From positions 186,001-250,000 of the forward strand of contig JAGTJM010000031.1 in the NCBI GenBank assembly GCA_020747015.1: DNA of 64,000 nucleotides, given 5' to 3'. The position numbers were made by a program, and so were the translations under genes. The DNA is from Pyrenochaeta sp. MPI-SDFR-AT-0127. Its lineage: Eukaryota; Ascomycota; Dothideomycetes; Pleosporales; Cucurbitariaceae. The notes under the pieces were generated by a model that was not told where the DNA came from, made no database searches, and saw nothing but the letters and a program-made list of their open reading frames with translations. Below, piece after piece: positions 10,507 through 21,413 of the stretch (its first letter is position 1; every line of letters begins with the position of its first letter).

Positions 10507-12753
10507 ATGTCACTCATCCAGAACGCGACAGACCTTCTGGCTCTTGAAGATCAATTCGATCGTTATGAACCAAGCCCAGATAATACCAACCCCAAGGATG
10601 CTGAGAAGGGGATAATCTTCGTCACTTCTGTTGAGATGACTTCATCGTCGACCTCTGAATCAGCTTCGAACTCTTCCTCAACTTCAGAAGATGATATCAA
10701 TCCACCCAGCTTGCCAGGAGACGAAGGATCTTCAGAGACAGCTTCTGCAGAAAAGCAGCAACCCTCTCAAGCGCACATCGTCAATAACAATCCTGCTGCC
10801 ACCGCTCCTATCTCAGAAATCACCGATACCGCTGCCGTCAAACCTGTCTCTCCCATTCACATTGCACTTGCAGTCCTTGAGGTCCTCGAGACATACGCTC
10901 TCCAGACTGGCCCAACTCACATCCCTTGGTCTGGCCTCGCTGAATTCGTACCGGAGGTAGCCAAGCAGATAGAATCCAACCAGCCAATCCGCCTTCTGCT
11001 CCCAGGCTTTCCATTCAAAAGCCCCAATTCAACGGATAAAGTCCTTGGTGTCCTTCCAGACCTAGGAGAGAAGTTGGCGTTGGCTCATCTCCAAGGCCTC
11101 TGCGAGAATGTAGGAAGAGTGTATGACAAGGGTGCGGAGGTGTGGATTTGTTCAGACGGATTGGTCTACAACGGTACGTTGCATCTCTGGTGCGATTTTG
11201 AGTTGCATATGCTAATCTAGAATGACAAAGATCTTCTCGGTGTTTCTGACGAGCATGTCTGGGACTATGGCGAAGCCCTTCGACGCATGGCTGAGGACAA
11301 TGGTCTTCACGGGATCAAGTTCATCAGACTCTGGGACTTACTCGACCATGATGAATCGGGTCAGTGGACGAAAGAGTACTACTTGCAGCATGCTTCTTGT
11401 ATTCGTCGGGAGCTGCTATACCGGTATCGCGATGTCGATTTCGAAGCCGATATAAGTCGTACATCCAACTCAGATGCGCGGTTGACGTATCAGAGTTATA
11501 TCACCTACGTAGCCAAAGATCTGGCCCACAGCCCTGTATTGCAGGGTCATACACCTGAGTCGAAGGAGCTCAAGGTTCAAAGCATCGCAAAGAACATGAT
11601 GTTGCGCTGGAAAGCGTACGGGGCTGCTCTCCAAGCAAATCGGCCTGAGTACGTGCGTTTATCCATTCATGATTCGGCGAACAGGAAGGGGAAATTGCCC
11701 ATCTCAATGCTTCCTCAAGAGCACGGAGCAAATTCCTTGACGCCATGGCACTCTGTGATTGCTGTGGAGCTAGATGGAAGTTATCGTACAGTGCACGCCA
11801 GCGAGGTGAGGGATACCTATGAGCTAGTCCGTGATGAGAATGGACGGCCATCTCACTACCGCGCGAGATCGGATATGTTTGACTGGCATAATGACGGTCT
11901 GGATGTTATGTTCGACCACCTCTATCCTACTGGCATCATCATTCGTCCTGTGCCATCACTCGCAAACGAGACTTCACCAGCCCCATCCATCAGCAAGCTG
12001 CCCATGCAGAAAGTCCGTCGCCTCTCACAAACACATTCCCCCATTGTGCTCCGGGGCTTCAGTTCGTCGACGGATGAGTCTCTCTTCCTCGCCAAAGGCC
12101 ACGAGCTTGGAGAAATCCTGACATGGACATTCGGGCAGATTCTCAAAGTCCACGACTCGCGCGAGACAGACAAGAACGCCAATAACGTGACATCGAACGA
12201 AGCCATGCCTATGCACTTTGATGGCATTTTCAAATTCGTCGACCATGTTGATGAAGCGACGGGAGAGGTGAAGAAGGTGCTCACACCGCCAGGGTATCAG
12301 TATTTCACATGCATTTCAACAGCGCCAAAGGGAGATGGATACACGCTGTTTGCGGCGTCAAGGCTGTTTTTCCGATATTTACCTTCTCCATTCACGCTGG
12401 AAAGACTTGAAAAGGCCACGTGGAGCATGGTAAATGACGGATTCTGGTCTGCTAAGCAGATTGGGCTGCCGCTCGTAGTGCGGCACAAGGATACCGGGGC
12501 GCCGTGTCTGCGATGGCATGAGCCGTGGACTAAGACCAAGTTCTCCAAGTACTATATTGAGATTGAGAACGATGAGGCTGGCCAGGATTTGGTGGCTGTT
12601 GTTAACAAATTGTTGTATGATTACAGGGTGTGCCTGCGGTTTGAATGGGAGCAAGGGGACTTGTTGGTGAATGATAACGTGGCTATGTTACATACACGGA
12701 CCGCGTTCTCGGGTGAATGCGATAGAGAGATGTGGAGGATCCACTTTGACTGA
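10507..12753 (+). CDS. Isocyanide synthase fused to a TauD/TfdA 2-oxoglutarate dioxygenase
   Basis: Exons 10507-11173 and 11231-12753 give 729 residues; the true ATG is at 10507. A low-complexity Ser/Glu-rich region covers residues 20-100. The Dit1/PvcA domain follows with LLPGFPFKSPN, AEVWICSDGLVYNDLLGVSD, EYVRLSIHDSANRKGK and LTPWHSVI. The C-terminal third is a Fe(II)/2-oxoglutarate dioxygenase: HFD metal motif at 551-553, distal His in MLHTRTAF at about 710, and Arg residues in REMWRIHF for the co-substrate. In bacteria PvcA and PvcB do these two steps separately, PvcB desaturating the isonitrile acid to a vinyl isonitrile. Mould enzymes of the xanthocillin type have, as I recall, the same two-domain order. 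I infer one polypeptide making a vinyl isocyanide from tyrosine. Its neighbours are the P450 (divergent) and an acyltransferase 330 bases downstream. Confidence 0.92.
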
Positions 12754-13081
12754 GAAAGTTAGCCATGCGCTGGGAGGAGCGAATTTGGTCTGACATATGA
12801 ACGCCTTACTGTCGTGTATGCAAAATCGTTCAGCTCTAAGTGATGACTAGATGCTCATATTTGTTGAGCTGTTTACCAAGCTCGGATGAGCATGCAATCC
12901 TTCGTGCACTTATCATAGACTTGAAAAGTATCAGTCATAGCTCTAAACATATGAGCTAAGAGATCAAGTTGGTTGACGGGAGGCAGGTAGGTCCTCAGCA
13001 GCATATATAAATCATCGGTCTCCAAGACGATCTTGTGAACAGAACCACATCTTATCTCACTTTCTCAATTGACGGTCAGTC
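12754..13081 (+). promoter_or_regulatory. Promoter of the acyltransferase gene, with TATA box
   Basis: A TATATAA element at 13004-13010 lies 72 bases before the acyltransferase ATG, a reasonable distance for a fungal TATA promoter. The rest of this gap must also contain the 3' end of the synthase-dioxygenase transcript. Confidence 0.55.
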
Positions 13082-14488
13082 ATGCCTTCGAGACAAGAAT
13101 TTGCCCTCTCGCCTTTGGACCAACATGGGCCCAAACTATACACCCGCATGGCCTTGGTCTTTCCCGTCACCGACTACGAGCCTGCCATTGCCGTCCTTCA
13201 GGCTGCCTTGGAGAAAACGTGTGACCAGTTCCCATACTTAAAGGGCAGTGTCTCTGAAAAGGACCTGTCGGAACGCAAGCAGTCTTTCCTTATTGTTAGC
13301 CCGTCTGATGCCACGCCTCGATTCGAAGAGCGTCCTGCTCCAAGTGCAGTTTCGAGCTATCCAGAACTGAGAACGAACAGAACTCCATTTCCACCAGAGA
13401 TATTTCCTTCGCCAGCACTAACGACAAGTGGTTCTCCTGTGCTTGGTGCAAGCTACACGAAAATCGAGGGTGGGCTCGTGGTCTGCATTGTTACGAATCA
13501 TAAAGTCATCGATGGGACGGGATACAGTGAGATTCTGCGCATTCTAGCCCACAATGCGCGTATTAGGGCCTCGGAATCGACTATTCCCACTGGCAGTCCA
13601 GATCCAGACGAGATTCATCGGCGCAGGCTTCGCATACTAGGAGGAAAGACGGAAGTTCCGAAAGACGTGATGGACTTGACCTTTGAGGAAATGCTTGCCC
13701 GTCACCCCGAATATACGCTGAAATCCAAGAAGATTGCCGAGAAGGCGGCTGGTGTGGTCGGAACTTTGGATGCAGGTACGGGTACAAATAAGGTGTTTGC
13801 GTTCTCCGGTTCGAAGATTGAGGCTGTGAAGCATACGCTTGCGGATAAGCTGCCGTCTAGGTACTTGACGGTAAACAACATTCTCACAGCCATCATATGG
13901 GCATCGATCACACATGTACGTGCTACCAGGCCTGAAGGAGCTCTCAACACGACCACATCAAAGATGGACTACTCGGTGAGCGGCCGGCGCCTTGTTGGAG
14001 CGTCACTTCTCGACCCACCGTTCCTGGGAAACGCAATCTGCTACGCACAAGCCGAAAAGGCGATCAAGTCGCTGTCCTTTTCGCCCTTCTCTGACAAGGT
14101 TGAGGCACTGATTCCCACTATCGACGCGATTGCAAGTGCGTCAGACCACCTTACAGCCTCGCACATGGCATCACTAGTTCATCTCTCAGATACAAATCCC
14201 GACCTCTCCGACATGACCATGTCATGGTTGTTCAATGGACCTGGCGATCTACACTTCATTAGCTGGGCGCAGGTAGGCGTGTATGAGCTGGACTTTGGCA
14301 GTAGCATCGGCCGGCCTGGTTACATGCGGAGCGCATTCATGAAACTGAACGGCGTGGTAACATTTCTGCCTCGCCGACGGGCGGACCGGGACAAAGAAGA
14401 GATTGAGGTCAGCGTGCTACTGCGCGAGGACGACATGGAGAGGTTGGCTGGTGATGCGGCGTGGAGGAGCTGGCTGGTGGACGGGTGA
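13082..14488 (+). CDS. BAHD-type (HxxxD) acyltransferase
   Basis: This is one uninterrupted frame of 468 residues, the normal length for fungal BAHD/trichothecene-acetyltransferase-like enzymes, which move an acyl group from CoA to a hydroxyl or amine. The catalytic motif is present as NHKVIDGTG, with His at about 140 and Asp at 144. The structural DFG motif is present as DFGSSIGRPG near residue 404. The N-terminus (LSPLDQHGPKLYTRM) is typical of the fungal branch. It follows the synthase-dioxygenase on the same strand and has its own TATA box. I infer acylation of a phenol or amine on the isocyanide scaffold. The donor and acceptor cannot be read from sequence. Confidence 0.9.
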   Translation: MPSRQEFALSPLDQHGPKLYTRMALVFPVTDYEPAIAVLQAALEKTCDQFPYLKGSVSEKDLSERKQSFLIVSPSDATPRFEERPAPSAVSSYPELRTNRTPFPPEIFPSPALTTSGSPVLGASYTKIEGGLVVCIVTNHKVIDGTGYSEILRILAHNARIRASESTIPTGSPDPDEIHRRRLRILGGKTEVPKDVMDLTFEEMLARHPEYTLKSKKIAEKAAGVVGTLDAGTGTNKVFAFSGSKIEAVKHTLADKLPSRYLTVNNILTAIIWASITHVRATRPEGALNTTTSKMDYSVSGRRLVGASLLDPPFLGNAICYAQAEKAIKSLSFSPFSDKVEALIPTIDAIASASDHLTASHMASLVHLSDTNPDLSDMTMSWLFNGPGDLHFISWAQVGVYELDFGSSIGRPGYMRSAFMKLNGVVTFLPRRRADRDKEEIEVSVLLREDDMERLAGDAAWRSWLVDG

Positions 14489-15038
14489 GGACTCTTTACA
14501 TCATTGGTCTTACTCATAGGAAGACTACTCGGGAGTTTTTTTCTCAAAAATAAACGTACTCTTTGCTGTAGACTTGATGGTCTCGATGGAGAACAACGTG
14601 TTATCGAGTGCCAAGATACTGAGACGTCTGCTGTCACTGCGTGCATTTTCCATTGTTTTCCGCGATTAACCAAAGTTGCTCGCCATACACAAAGCCGGCC
14701 CATCTGTGGCATGCTGCATTAGTGGTGATGTGGTCAAAGTATTGGAGTTTCAACTCCAGCGAATCGGACTGGACGCTTTTCCGTGAGTTACAACCTCGTC
14801 GCCTAGCTTCGGCTTCACGCCCTTTGACTCGAACACGACTCCCTTGCAATGCCGCCGCCGCGCTGCTATCCGCTCGCTCGCCTTTCCAGTACGTGGCCCC
14901 GTCCACCTGCTGTGCGATTGACCTTACCACCCTCCAGTATTCACTTGTCGGACGGGTAGTCGAAGCCTTATCGCATCCCCCCGCCACCCCACTGTCCCGC
15001 CATCACGCAAGCTGCACGCCTCACCACCACGTTTCGCC
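14489..15038. other. Intergenic before the aldolase-like gene
   Basis: The stretch holds the 3' end of the acyltransferase and a pyrimidine-rich leader upstream of the next ATG. No TATA box or further gene is evident. Confidence 0.4.
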
Positions 15039-16229
15039 ATGTCTGAATTTGCAGCGTACACTGCCACTGGCAGCAAAAGCACTGCGACAAACGGATCGGC
15101 TCCCAATGGCAACGCGTGGGGCGCTGAGCAGAATCCCGCCGCCTTTGACTTCCGTTCTGACGTGCACACCACGCCTACAGCATCGATGCTGAAAGCGATC
15201 CAGGAATGCTCGCTGCTCGACGATGTCTTCATGGAGGATCCCACTACACTGTCCCTCGAACGCTTCATCGCCGATCTGTCGGGCAAGGAAGATGCGCTTC
15301 TGGTCCTCTCTGGCACCATGGGCAACCAAGTCGCGCTGCGAGCACATCTGACGACCCCTCCACACGCCGTCCTGTGCGACCGCAGAGGGCATATCATAAA
15401 CTACGAGGCAGGAGGCGTTGCCACCTTGAGCCAGGCCATGGTGCAGCCCATTGACCCGAAGAACAACAAGTACATGACGCTAGAAGAAGTGCAGACATAT
15501 GCTGTGCTATCTGATGATGTTCATGCCTGTCCTACACGAGTCATATCGCTAGAGAACACGCTGAATGGCGCCATTATGCCCCTGTCAGAAGTCAAGCGGA
15601 TATCTGCGTGGGCGCGCGAGCAGGGCATTATCATGCATCTGGACGGTGCCCGTTTGTGGGAGGCTGTAGCTGCTGGAGCTGGAACGCTCAAAGAATATTG
15701 CGCCGAGTTCGACAGCATAAGTCTATGCTTCAGCAAAGGTCTTGGAGCACCGATCGGCAGCATCATTGTCGGCACAAAAGCCTTCATCAAACGCAGCCGC
15801 TGGATCCGAAAGTCGATTGGCGGTGGCCTGAGACAAGCAGGTGTTGTCGCTGCACCTGCTCGCGTCGCTGTCGAAGAGACCTTCCTCGGCGGCAAGCTGG
15901 CCCAGTCACATGAGAATGCCAAGAAGATACAGCAGCTTTGGACGGATCTTGGAGGCAAGCTGCAGTATCCTGTTGACACGAATATGGTCTGGCTTGATCT
16001 GCATGCTCACAATATAGAAGACAATCATTTCATTGAGCTGGCAGAGAAGTATGGAGTGAGAGTTCGCGCTGGCAGATTTGTAGTTCACTATCAGATTGGT
16101 GAGGAGGCAATTGAGCGGCTACGCAAGCTCTTCATTGAGGTCTTGACGGGCAAAGAGTCGAGTGGGAAGAAGGCAGAGGCTCCACACGACCCAGAGGATT
16201 TGAAAATGAACGGCAAGGCTGTAGAGTAG
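15039..16229 (+). CDS. L-threonine aldolase-like PLP enzyme (beta-eliminating lyase family)
   Basis: A single exon encodes 396 residues. Threonine aldolases split L-threonine or allo-threonine into glycine and acetaldehyde with pyridoxal phosphate. Family features are DFRSDVHTTPT near the start, LSGTMGNQVALRAHL, IISLENTLNGAIMPL-like text, the PLP-contact IMHLDGARLWEA and the Schiff-base Lys at residue 233 in CFSKGLGAPIGS. The first 25 residues are a variable Ser/Gly/Asn-rich extension. Its place between an acyltransferase and an amidotransferase inside the putative cluster hints at a biosynthetic use on another beta-hydroxy amino acid. An ordinary primary-metabolism paralogue next to the cluster is equally possible. 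Confidence 0.88.
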   Translation: MSEFAAYTATGSKSTATNGSAPNGNAWGAEQNPAAFDFRSDVHTTPTASMLKAIQECSLLDDVFMEDPTTLSLERFIADLSGKEDALLVLSGTMGNQVALRAHLTTPPHAVLCDRRGHIINYEAGGVATLSQAMVQPIDPKNNKYMTLEEVQTYAVLSDDVHACPTRVISLENTLNGAIMPLSEVKRISAWAREQGIIMHLDGARLWEAVAAGAGTLKEYCAEFDSISLCFSKGLGAPIGSIIVGTKAFIKRSRWIRKSIGGGLRQAGVVAAPARVAVEETFLGGKLAQSHENAKKIQQLWTDLGGKLQYPVDTNMVWLDLHAHNIEDNHFIELAEKYGVRVRAGRFVVHYQIGEEAIERLRKLFIEVLTGKESSGKKAEAPHDPEDLKMNGKAVE

Positions 16230-16685
16230 ACAACAAGTGTACAAAGCTGAGCCACTCCAAATTCACAACAGTCAGAAGCAAGAGCACTATGTATCCCACT
16301 AGACATGATCGCCTCGGGTAGACATTCCGACTTATCGGAAATCTCGGAATCGGCAAGCTTTCCAAGACTCGCTATTACGTTGCGCTATGCGGGATGCAGC
16401 CAAGTTTTCCTGCAACAATGCATCAACTCCGTCATCCAAGCAAAAGCGATCTTGTTCCTGGTATGTTCAAGATGAGGCTCTCCTGGGCTCTAGACATGTG
16501 GCGGCGAAACCTGCTCGATGTGGTCTTGGGAGCCGAGACCGCAGGCAGCGGCACGCGTCATTGTCCAACCCTTACAGCCAAAACGTCACATAAACCTAAT
16601 GTCCTAGACCCTGAATTCTTTCCCCTTCTTTTTCCTTTGAATCCTTTGAGCACCTTCACAACAATCCTTGAATTCTAGAGCAATC
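16230..16685. other. Intergenic between aldolase-like and amidotransferase genes
   Basis: About 450 bases between genes on the same strand. I see no extra gene. A pyrimidine-rich tract at about 16618-16640 precedes the amidotransferase ATG. Confidence 0.4.
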
Positions 16686-17599
16686 ATGGTTCCACCAGCA
16701 GCAACGACGGTTGTGTCCAACCACCCGGACAAGGTCCGCATGCTTGTCCTCGAAACAGATGAGACACATCCAGAAACGCAGAAAGAGAAGGGTTCATTTG
16801 GCGTTGTACTCAATGAGCTCCTGCAAAAAGCGGGTGAAGAGCACGATCCTAAGCTAGGCATCGAAACAGCCATGCAATACGTTGTCGAACCTGAGGGCGG
16901 TAGCGTTCCAAAGCCGGAGGAGATTGGTGACGATATACATGCCATTCTGATCACGGGTAGTTGCTGGGATGCGCACGGAGATGACGAGTGGATACATAAA
17001 TTAATGGCGTTTATCAGACGTACGATACGATCATGTCCAGCTAAAAAAAGGGCGATGCTAATGATATGCTAGATGTATGGATAAATAGGCCAGACGTCCG
17101 ATTTACAGGAATATGTTTTGGCCACCAAATCATCTGCCGTACGCTCGGCTCCATGGTGCAGCCCGAAGCAAATGGCGAATGGGAACTTAGTCACAGTGCC
17201 ATTATCCTCTCCGATATAGGACGCGCTCTCTTCAACCTCGATAAGAAACAAGATCGCATACACCTTCACCAAATGCATCTCGATCACGTCGTAAACCCAC
17301 CGTCCGTTGCCACGACCGATTTACTGCCAAAGGGAACGAAGGTACATGTATGGGGGATCAGTGATCATACCGGTGTGCAGGGCGTCTACATACATATGAG
17401 GCTATTTTCCACCCAAGGCCACATGGAGTTTGATGAGGTTATGGTGAAAAGACAATTGGAGATGCGGGTCAAGGCAGAAAGCATAACACTTGATGCAGCA
17501 CTGGAGGCTGCAGAGAAAGCAGACTGGATGCATGACGGATTAATCGTGGCCCAGGCCGTGCTCCGATTTTTCCATGGCGACGACGACAAGTACGAATAG
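16686..17599 (+). CDS. Class I glutamine amidotransferase-like protein
   Basis: Exons 16686-17019 and 17073-17599 give 286 residues. The fold is the stand-alone class I glutaminase domain related to GMP synthase. The oxyanion strand is ILITGSCWDAH, the nucleophile elbow is GICFGHQII with Cys at about 126, and the catalytic His/Glu are in TQGHMEFDE (about 228 and 230). All three catalytic residues are therefore kept, so it could release ammonia from glutamine or act as a peptidase-like hydrolase. Fungal secondary-metabolite clusters often carry such genes, mostly with unknown roles. It sits in line with the aldolase-like gene and the second DHA1 transporter. Substrate unknown. Confidence 0.87.
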
Positions 17600-18263
17600 A
17601 TGCTGAGGTAGCAAAGGCCACCTGGGGCTTGTCATGGGTGTCATGAAGAGTCGCCGGATTGTTCGAGACGACAATTTCACACAATTGTATGAATTATGCT
17701 TCAAACGGCGTTTATAGTTCTAGAAAGCTTGTTTGGACCTCGTGATACCACCAATACTAGAAAAATGGGTTCGGGTATTTCGGCGTATTCTGAGATCGGC
17801 ATCGGCCGGAGATAGGCCTTTGATGGCACTATTCCCGATAGCGTATCCACGCTCCTCTTCAACTACAACTTCACAACGTCACCTCAAGATAGCGCTACAT
17901 TGAAAGAGAACCTGAAAAGAAGCGTTACACAAGTGAACACAGTGACAATTGCTACAATCCCCACTTCATACACTATACTATCACTATTTTGACTTGTAAA
18001 CGTATGCGCGAAGCGCAAGGCAGCTGTTTGGACGCCACACGCCTTTGTCGGCCGACAGGTTTCGTCTCCACCTCCCGACGCTAGCGATGCAACGCGACAG
18101 GCGGCAGAGGAGGTTAAAAATGTGGGTGGACCCCAGATTTGAGGGCCTTACTTCAGCCTCAACAGCCATCAGGGTTGTTTCCCCATGCCACCCCTCGTCT
18201 TGCCCTTCGCTGAGCATCTAGGAAGCCGAGAGGAATCCATATGGCAGAGAAAGCGTGTTCGGT
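17600..18263. other. Intergenic before the second DHA1 transporter
   Basis: About 660 bases that should contain the amidotransferase terminator and the transporter promoter. An ATG at 18241 upstream of the transporter start opens a frame of only eight codons, a possible small upstream frame. Confidence 0.4.
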
Positions 18264-20143
18264 ATGAGCGTTTCCAAGAGTGAGATGGGCAGCCCTGCCG
18301 TCGATGGCAAGCAAGAGGTGGAATACGCGAATGAGATAGATGTAGAGAAAAATGCAGCGGCACCAGCATTGGAACGACAGGTCTCCGGACCGCCGTACTC
18401 GGTCTTCGGGAAGGGCATGAAAATATGGATTATCTTTCTCGTCTCAGTATCAGCTCTGATATCGCCATTTGGCGCAACGACATTCCTACCCGCACTAAAC
18501 GTCCTGTCGGATGTCCTCGACATTACGCCAACACAGGTTAATATCTCGATTACAACGTACATGGTAAGACTACCCAAGTCCAAAGATCTTCGTATCCGAC
18601 AATGGAGCTAACATCAGCCAGATTGCTCAAGCTATAGCCCCAGCATTCATTGGCACCATGTCTGATAACAGCGGTCGACGGCTGTCCTTCATCCTGTGCT
18701 TTGTGATCTTTATCATTGGAAACATCGGTCTTGCATTGCAGACGAACTATGTTGCTCTCCTCATCTTGCGCATGGTGCAGGCTGTGGGATGTACAGCTGC
18801 GATTGCGCTGACTTTTGCTGTCGTGGCTGATCTTGCTACGTCCGCTGAAAGAGGAGCGTATATGGGATATGCAGGCGCGGGGATTCTCATGGGCCCAGCG
18901 TTTGGGCCAACGATTGGAGGTCTCCTTGCCCAGTAAGTAATGTCGCGACACAATGGATACCTAAGCCCAACCCCTTTCCATTCACCCTGCTCATTTTCAG
19001 CTCTCATTACCAGTCTCAGAAGGTCTCTCAGGCCACAATATGGCTCGCTTTTGCAAGTAGCACTTTACTGACTGGGCCTTCACCTATAGATATCTAGGAT
19101 GGCGATCTATCTTTTGGTTCCTTGCCATTTTCTCGGGTGTACTACTTGTACTCTTTATCTTCCTCTTTCCAGAGACATGTCGCAAGGTGGTGGGCAACGG
19201 TTCCATTCCTCCAACAGGCGTAAATCGGTCCGTAATTAGTTGCATCCAGCAACGCAAGCTCGCCAAGCAGGCACCCCCAGAACACGCTGGTGAGCATGAG
19301 AGACCAGAGAAGCAGAAAGTCAAATTCCCCAATCCACTCGCCACATTTCGCATCATTGCGGAGAAAGAATCTGGTATCATACTTCTGTACAATGGGTTGT
19401 TTTTCACAGGCATGATGGTAAGTTATTCCACATACCTGTGCGCCATTTACGTATTGACGACATTCTCTCTATTCTAGGTTACAGCCACGGCCATCCCAGA
19501 TCTCTTTTACAAAGCCTATGGTCTCAATGAATTGCACGTTGGCTTATGTTATATCTCCAACGGCGTCGGCTCGCTTATCTCATCTCTGACCGTGGGGCAC
19601 ATCGTAGATTGGAACTTTCGAAGGCACGCCAAAGCAGTCGGCATGACAATCACTAAGGGGAAGCAACAAGATCTGAGTAACTTCCCCATCGAACGAGTTC
19701 GACTCCAAATTGTCATTCCAGGGCACATTATCGGCATTTTCGGACTACTTATGTTTGGGTGGACCATCAAATTCCAAACTCACATTGTGGGACCTGAATT
19801 CGCTTTGTTTGTCATTGGCTTTGGTGTCTCAACCGCATTCAACATTACGAATGGGTTGCTCCTTGATCTACACCGTGATCAGCCTGCTGCTGCAACAGCG
19901 GCAGTGAACTTCGTAAGATGTTTGATGAGTGCTGGTGGTAGTGCGGCAATCATACCAATGTGTCACGCTATGAATCCAGGATGGGCTTTTACATTTTTGG
20001 CATTGGTTTATGTGGTGTTAATTGGGGTGGTGTTTTGGGTCATGAGGGACGGAATGAGGTGGAGACAAGAGTTGGCAGAGAAGAAGAGAGTGAAGAAAGA
20101 AGAAACGGAAAGACAAGGTCGCGGAGAAGAAGCAACCAAGTAG
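18264..20143 (+). CDS. MFS transporter, DHA1 family (Qdr/Aqr-like)
   Basis: Four exons (18264-18563, 18622-18932, 19090-19417, 19478-20143) give 534 residues. A polar N-terminal tail of about 50 residues precedes 12 predicted helices. Seen motifs are GTMSDNSGRR (loop 2-3), ILRMVQAVGCTAAIAL, the helix-5 GAGILMGPAFGPTIGG and FPETCRKVVGNG. The second intron is unusually long for this locus (157 bases), so a tiny exon there cannot be excluded. The C-terminus is highly charged. It is a proton antiporter by family. As the last gene of the putative cluster it may provide a second export or resistance route. It is not a recent copy of the transporter at 1.2-2.9 kb, since the two differ throughout. 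Confidence 0.9.
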
Positions 20144-21413
20144 GTTGAGCCATTACTAATGATCTTATGAAGCTATTTCTTAACCCATGAAAATAACTTT
20201 GCTTGTTGTGATACCTTCGCAGGATATTGATAATCGTGCGGAGACCGGCATGTCTTATGACGTGAAACGCGATCTTGTGTCATTTTCCAAGGTTATATTA
20301 TGAATGACCTCACATTTGAATTGTGCTCACCGTCGGAACGGGGGTGCTGGTGAGCGAACCAATCCACACAATCTTCGGTCCCGTACGGCACACTACCTTC
20401 ATGGCTTTGTATTCTTAAACACTGGAAGGTGGAGCTGTATTTCCTCACGACTAAAACGTTCAATACTCCAATCTGGCATCCATTGACGCTGTAAACTTTT
20501 GGTTGATCAAACCGAAGCCTAATGGAGCAATGGACACTTTTGGTCCTCAGAGGAACAGAAACTGCGGGCAAGACTGGGTCTGAGCCTAACAGCAATATCA
20601 TAGACGTCCCTGCATTTGATCTTGAGAAATATTATTGCAAGTTAATGACAAGATCTGCGCCGCTGCATGTGCATCATACCGAGGTAATCGATCATTTCAA
20701 GGCCAACGAAGAATACGGCCTAGACTTTGATCTAATACCTTGCATCTGCAGTGAAGTGATGTGTCTTTGTCGAGGTGACCTGTCGAACACTTTTGCAATT
20801 GCAGGGTTTCTAAGAGGTCGGCGATGAGGTCTGGATATAGCGACAGCAGGGGAGATGATTCGGCCATGCGAAATTGGTGGCTGACCGAAGACTACACCTG
20901 CATTAACTAGGTGTATTTTGGGGAATGTGACGTGTGGGCTGAGTCCATATTGGGGGGGAGAACGGGAGCTCGTTTGAGGCCTACCACTTCCTTGATACAG
21001 CCAATCAGATCGATTCCGTCATGTGTACCATCGCGCCCCGCCTCGAGCATATAAACATCTGGCCAGCGTCTCCTCCTCCTGCTTTCTTTCTTCACCGAGG
21101 GGCCTGGAGCCGCCAAAGGGTACACTCTTTTCGTTCGAGTCTCCATCTTCTCGTCTCGCTCTTCTTCATTTCGTGTCAACTCGAGCCTGGAGCTTGCCCG
21201 CGAAACACGCATATTCCATCGCTACATCCTTTTTGTAGCGTGTAATTTCCGAGTTTAGGCAGGCAAAGAATCATAACGAAGAACAAAACTATTTACCTCT
21301 TTGCATCGATCCGAGCTTGCTTACTCGGGAACCTGAGTACTGTGTTTCGCCAGCGACCCAGTCTCCTGGACCGACACATCTCGAAGAAGAGCAGCAACCT
21401 CAACCCGAGACAG
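20144..21413. other. Intergenic, possible end of the metabolic cluster
   Basis: Over 1.2 kb without a supported gene. One 101-codon ATG frame at 20522-20827 has no domain and no splice signals. The right end holds the zinc-finger gene's promoter and leader. Confidence 0.4.
21001..21055 (+). promoter_or_regulatory. CCAAT and TATA boxes of the zinc-finger gene
   Basis: A CCAAT box starts at 21001 and a TATAAA lies at 21050-21055. A CT-rich tract follows from about 21066, as is common around fungal transcription starts. No ATG occurs between 21061 and 21413, so the leader would be over 300 bases. Confidence 0.5.

Noticed and set aside
20522..20827. 101-codon frame with ATG
   Set aside because: No family, no signal peptide, no splice structure; kept only as a mention in the intergenic entry.
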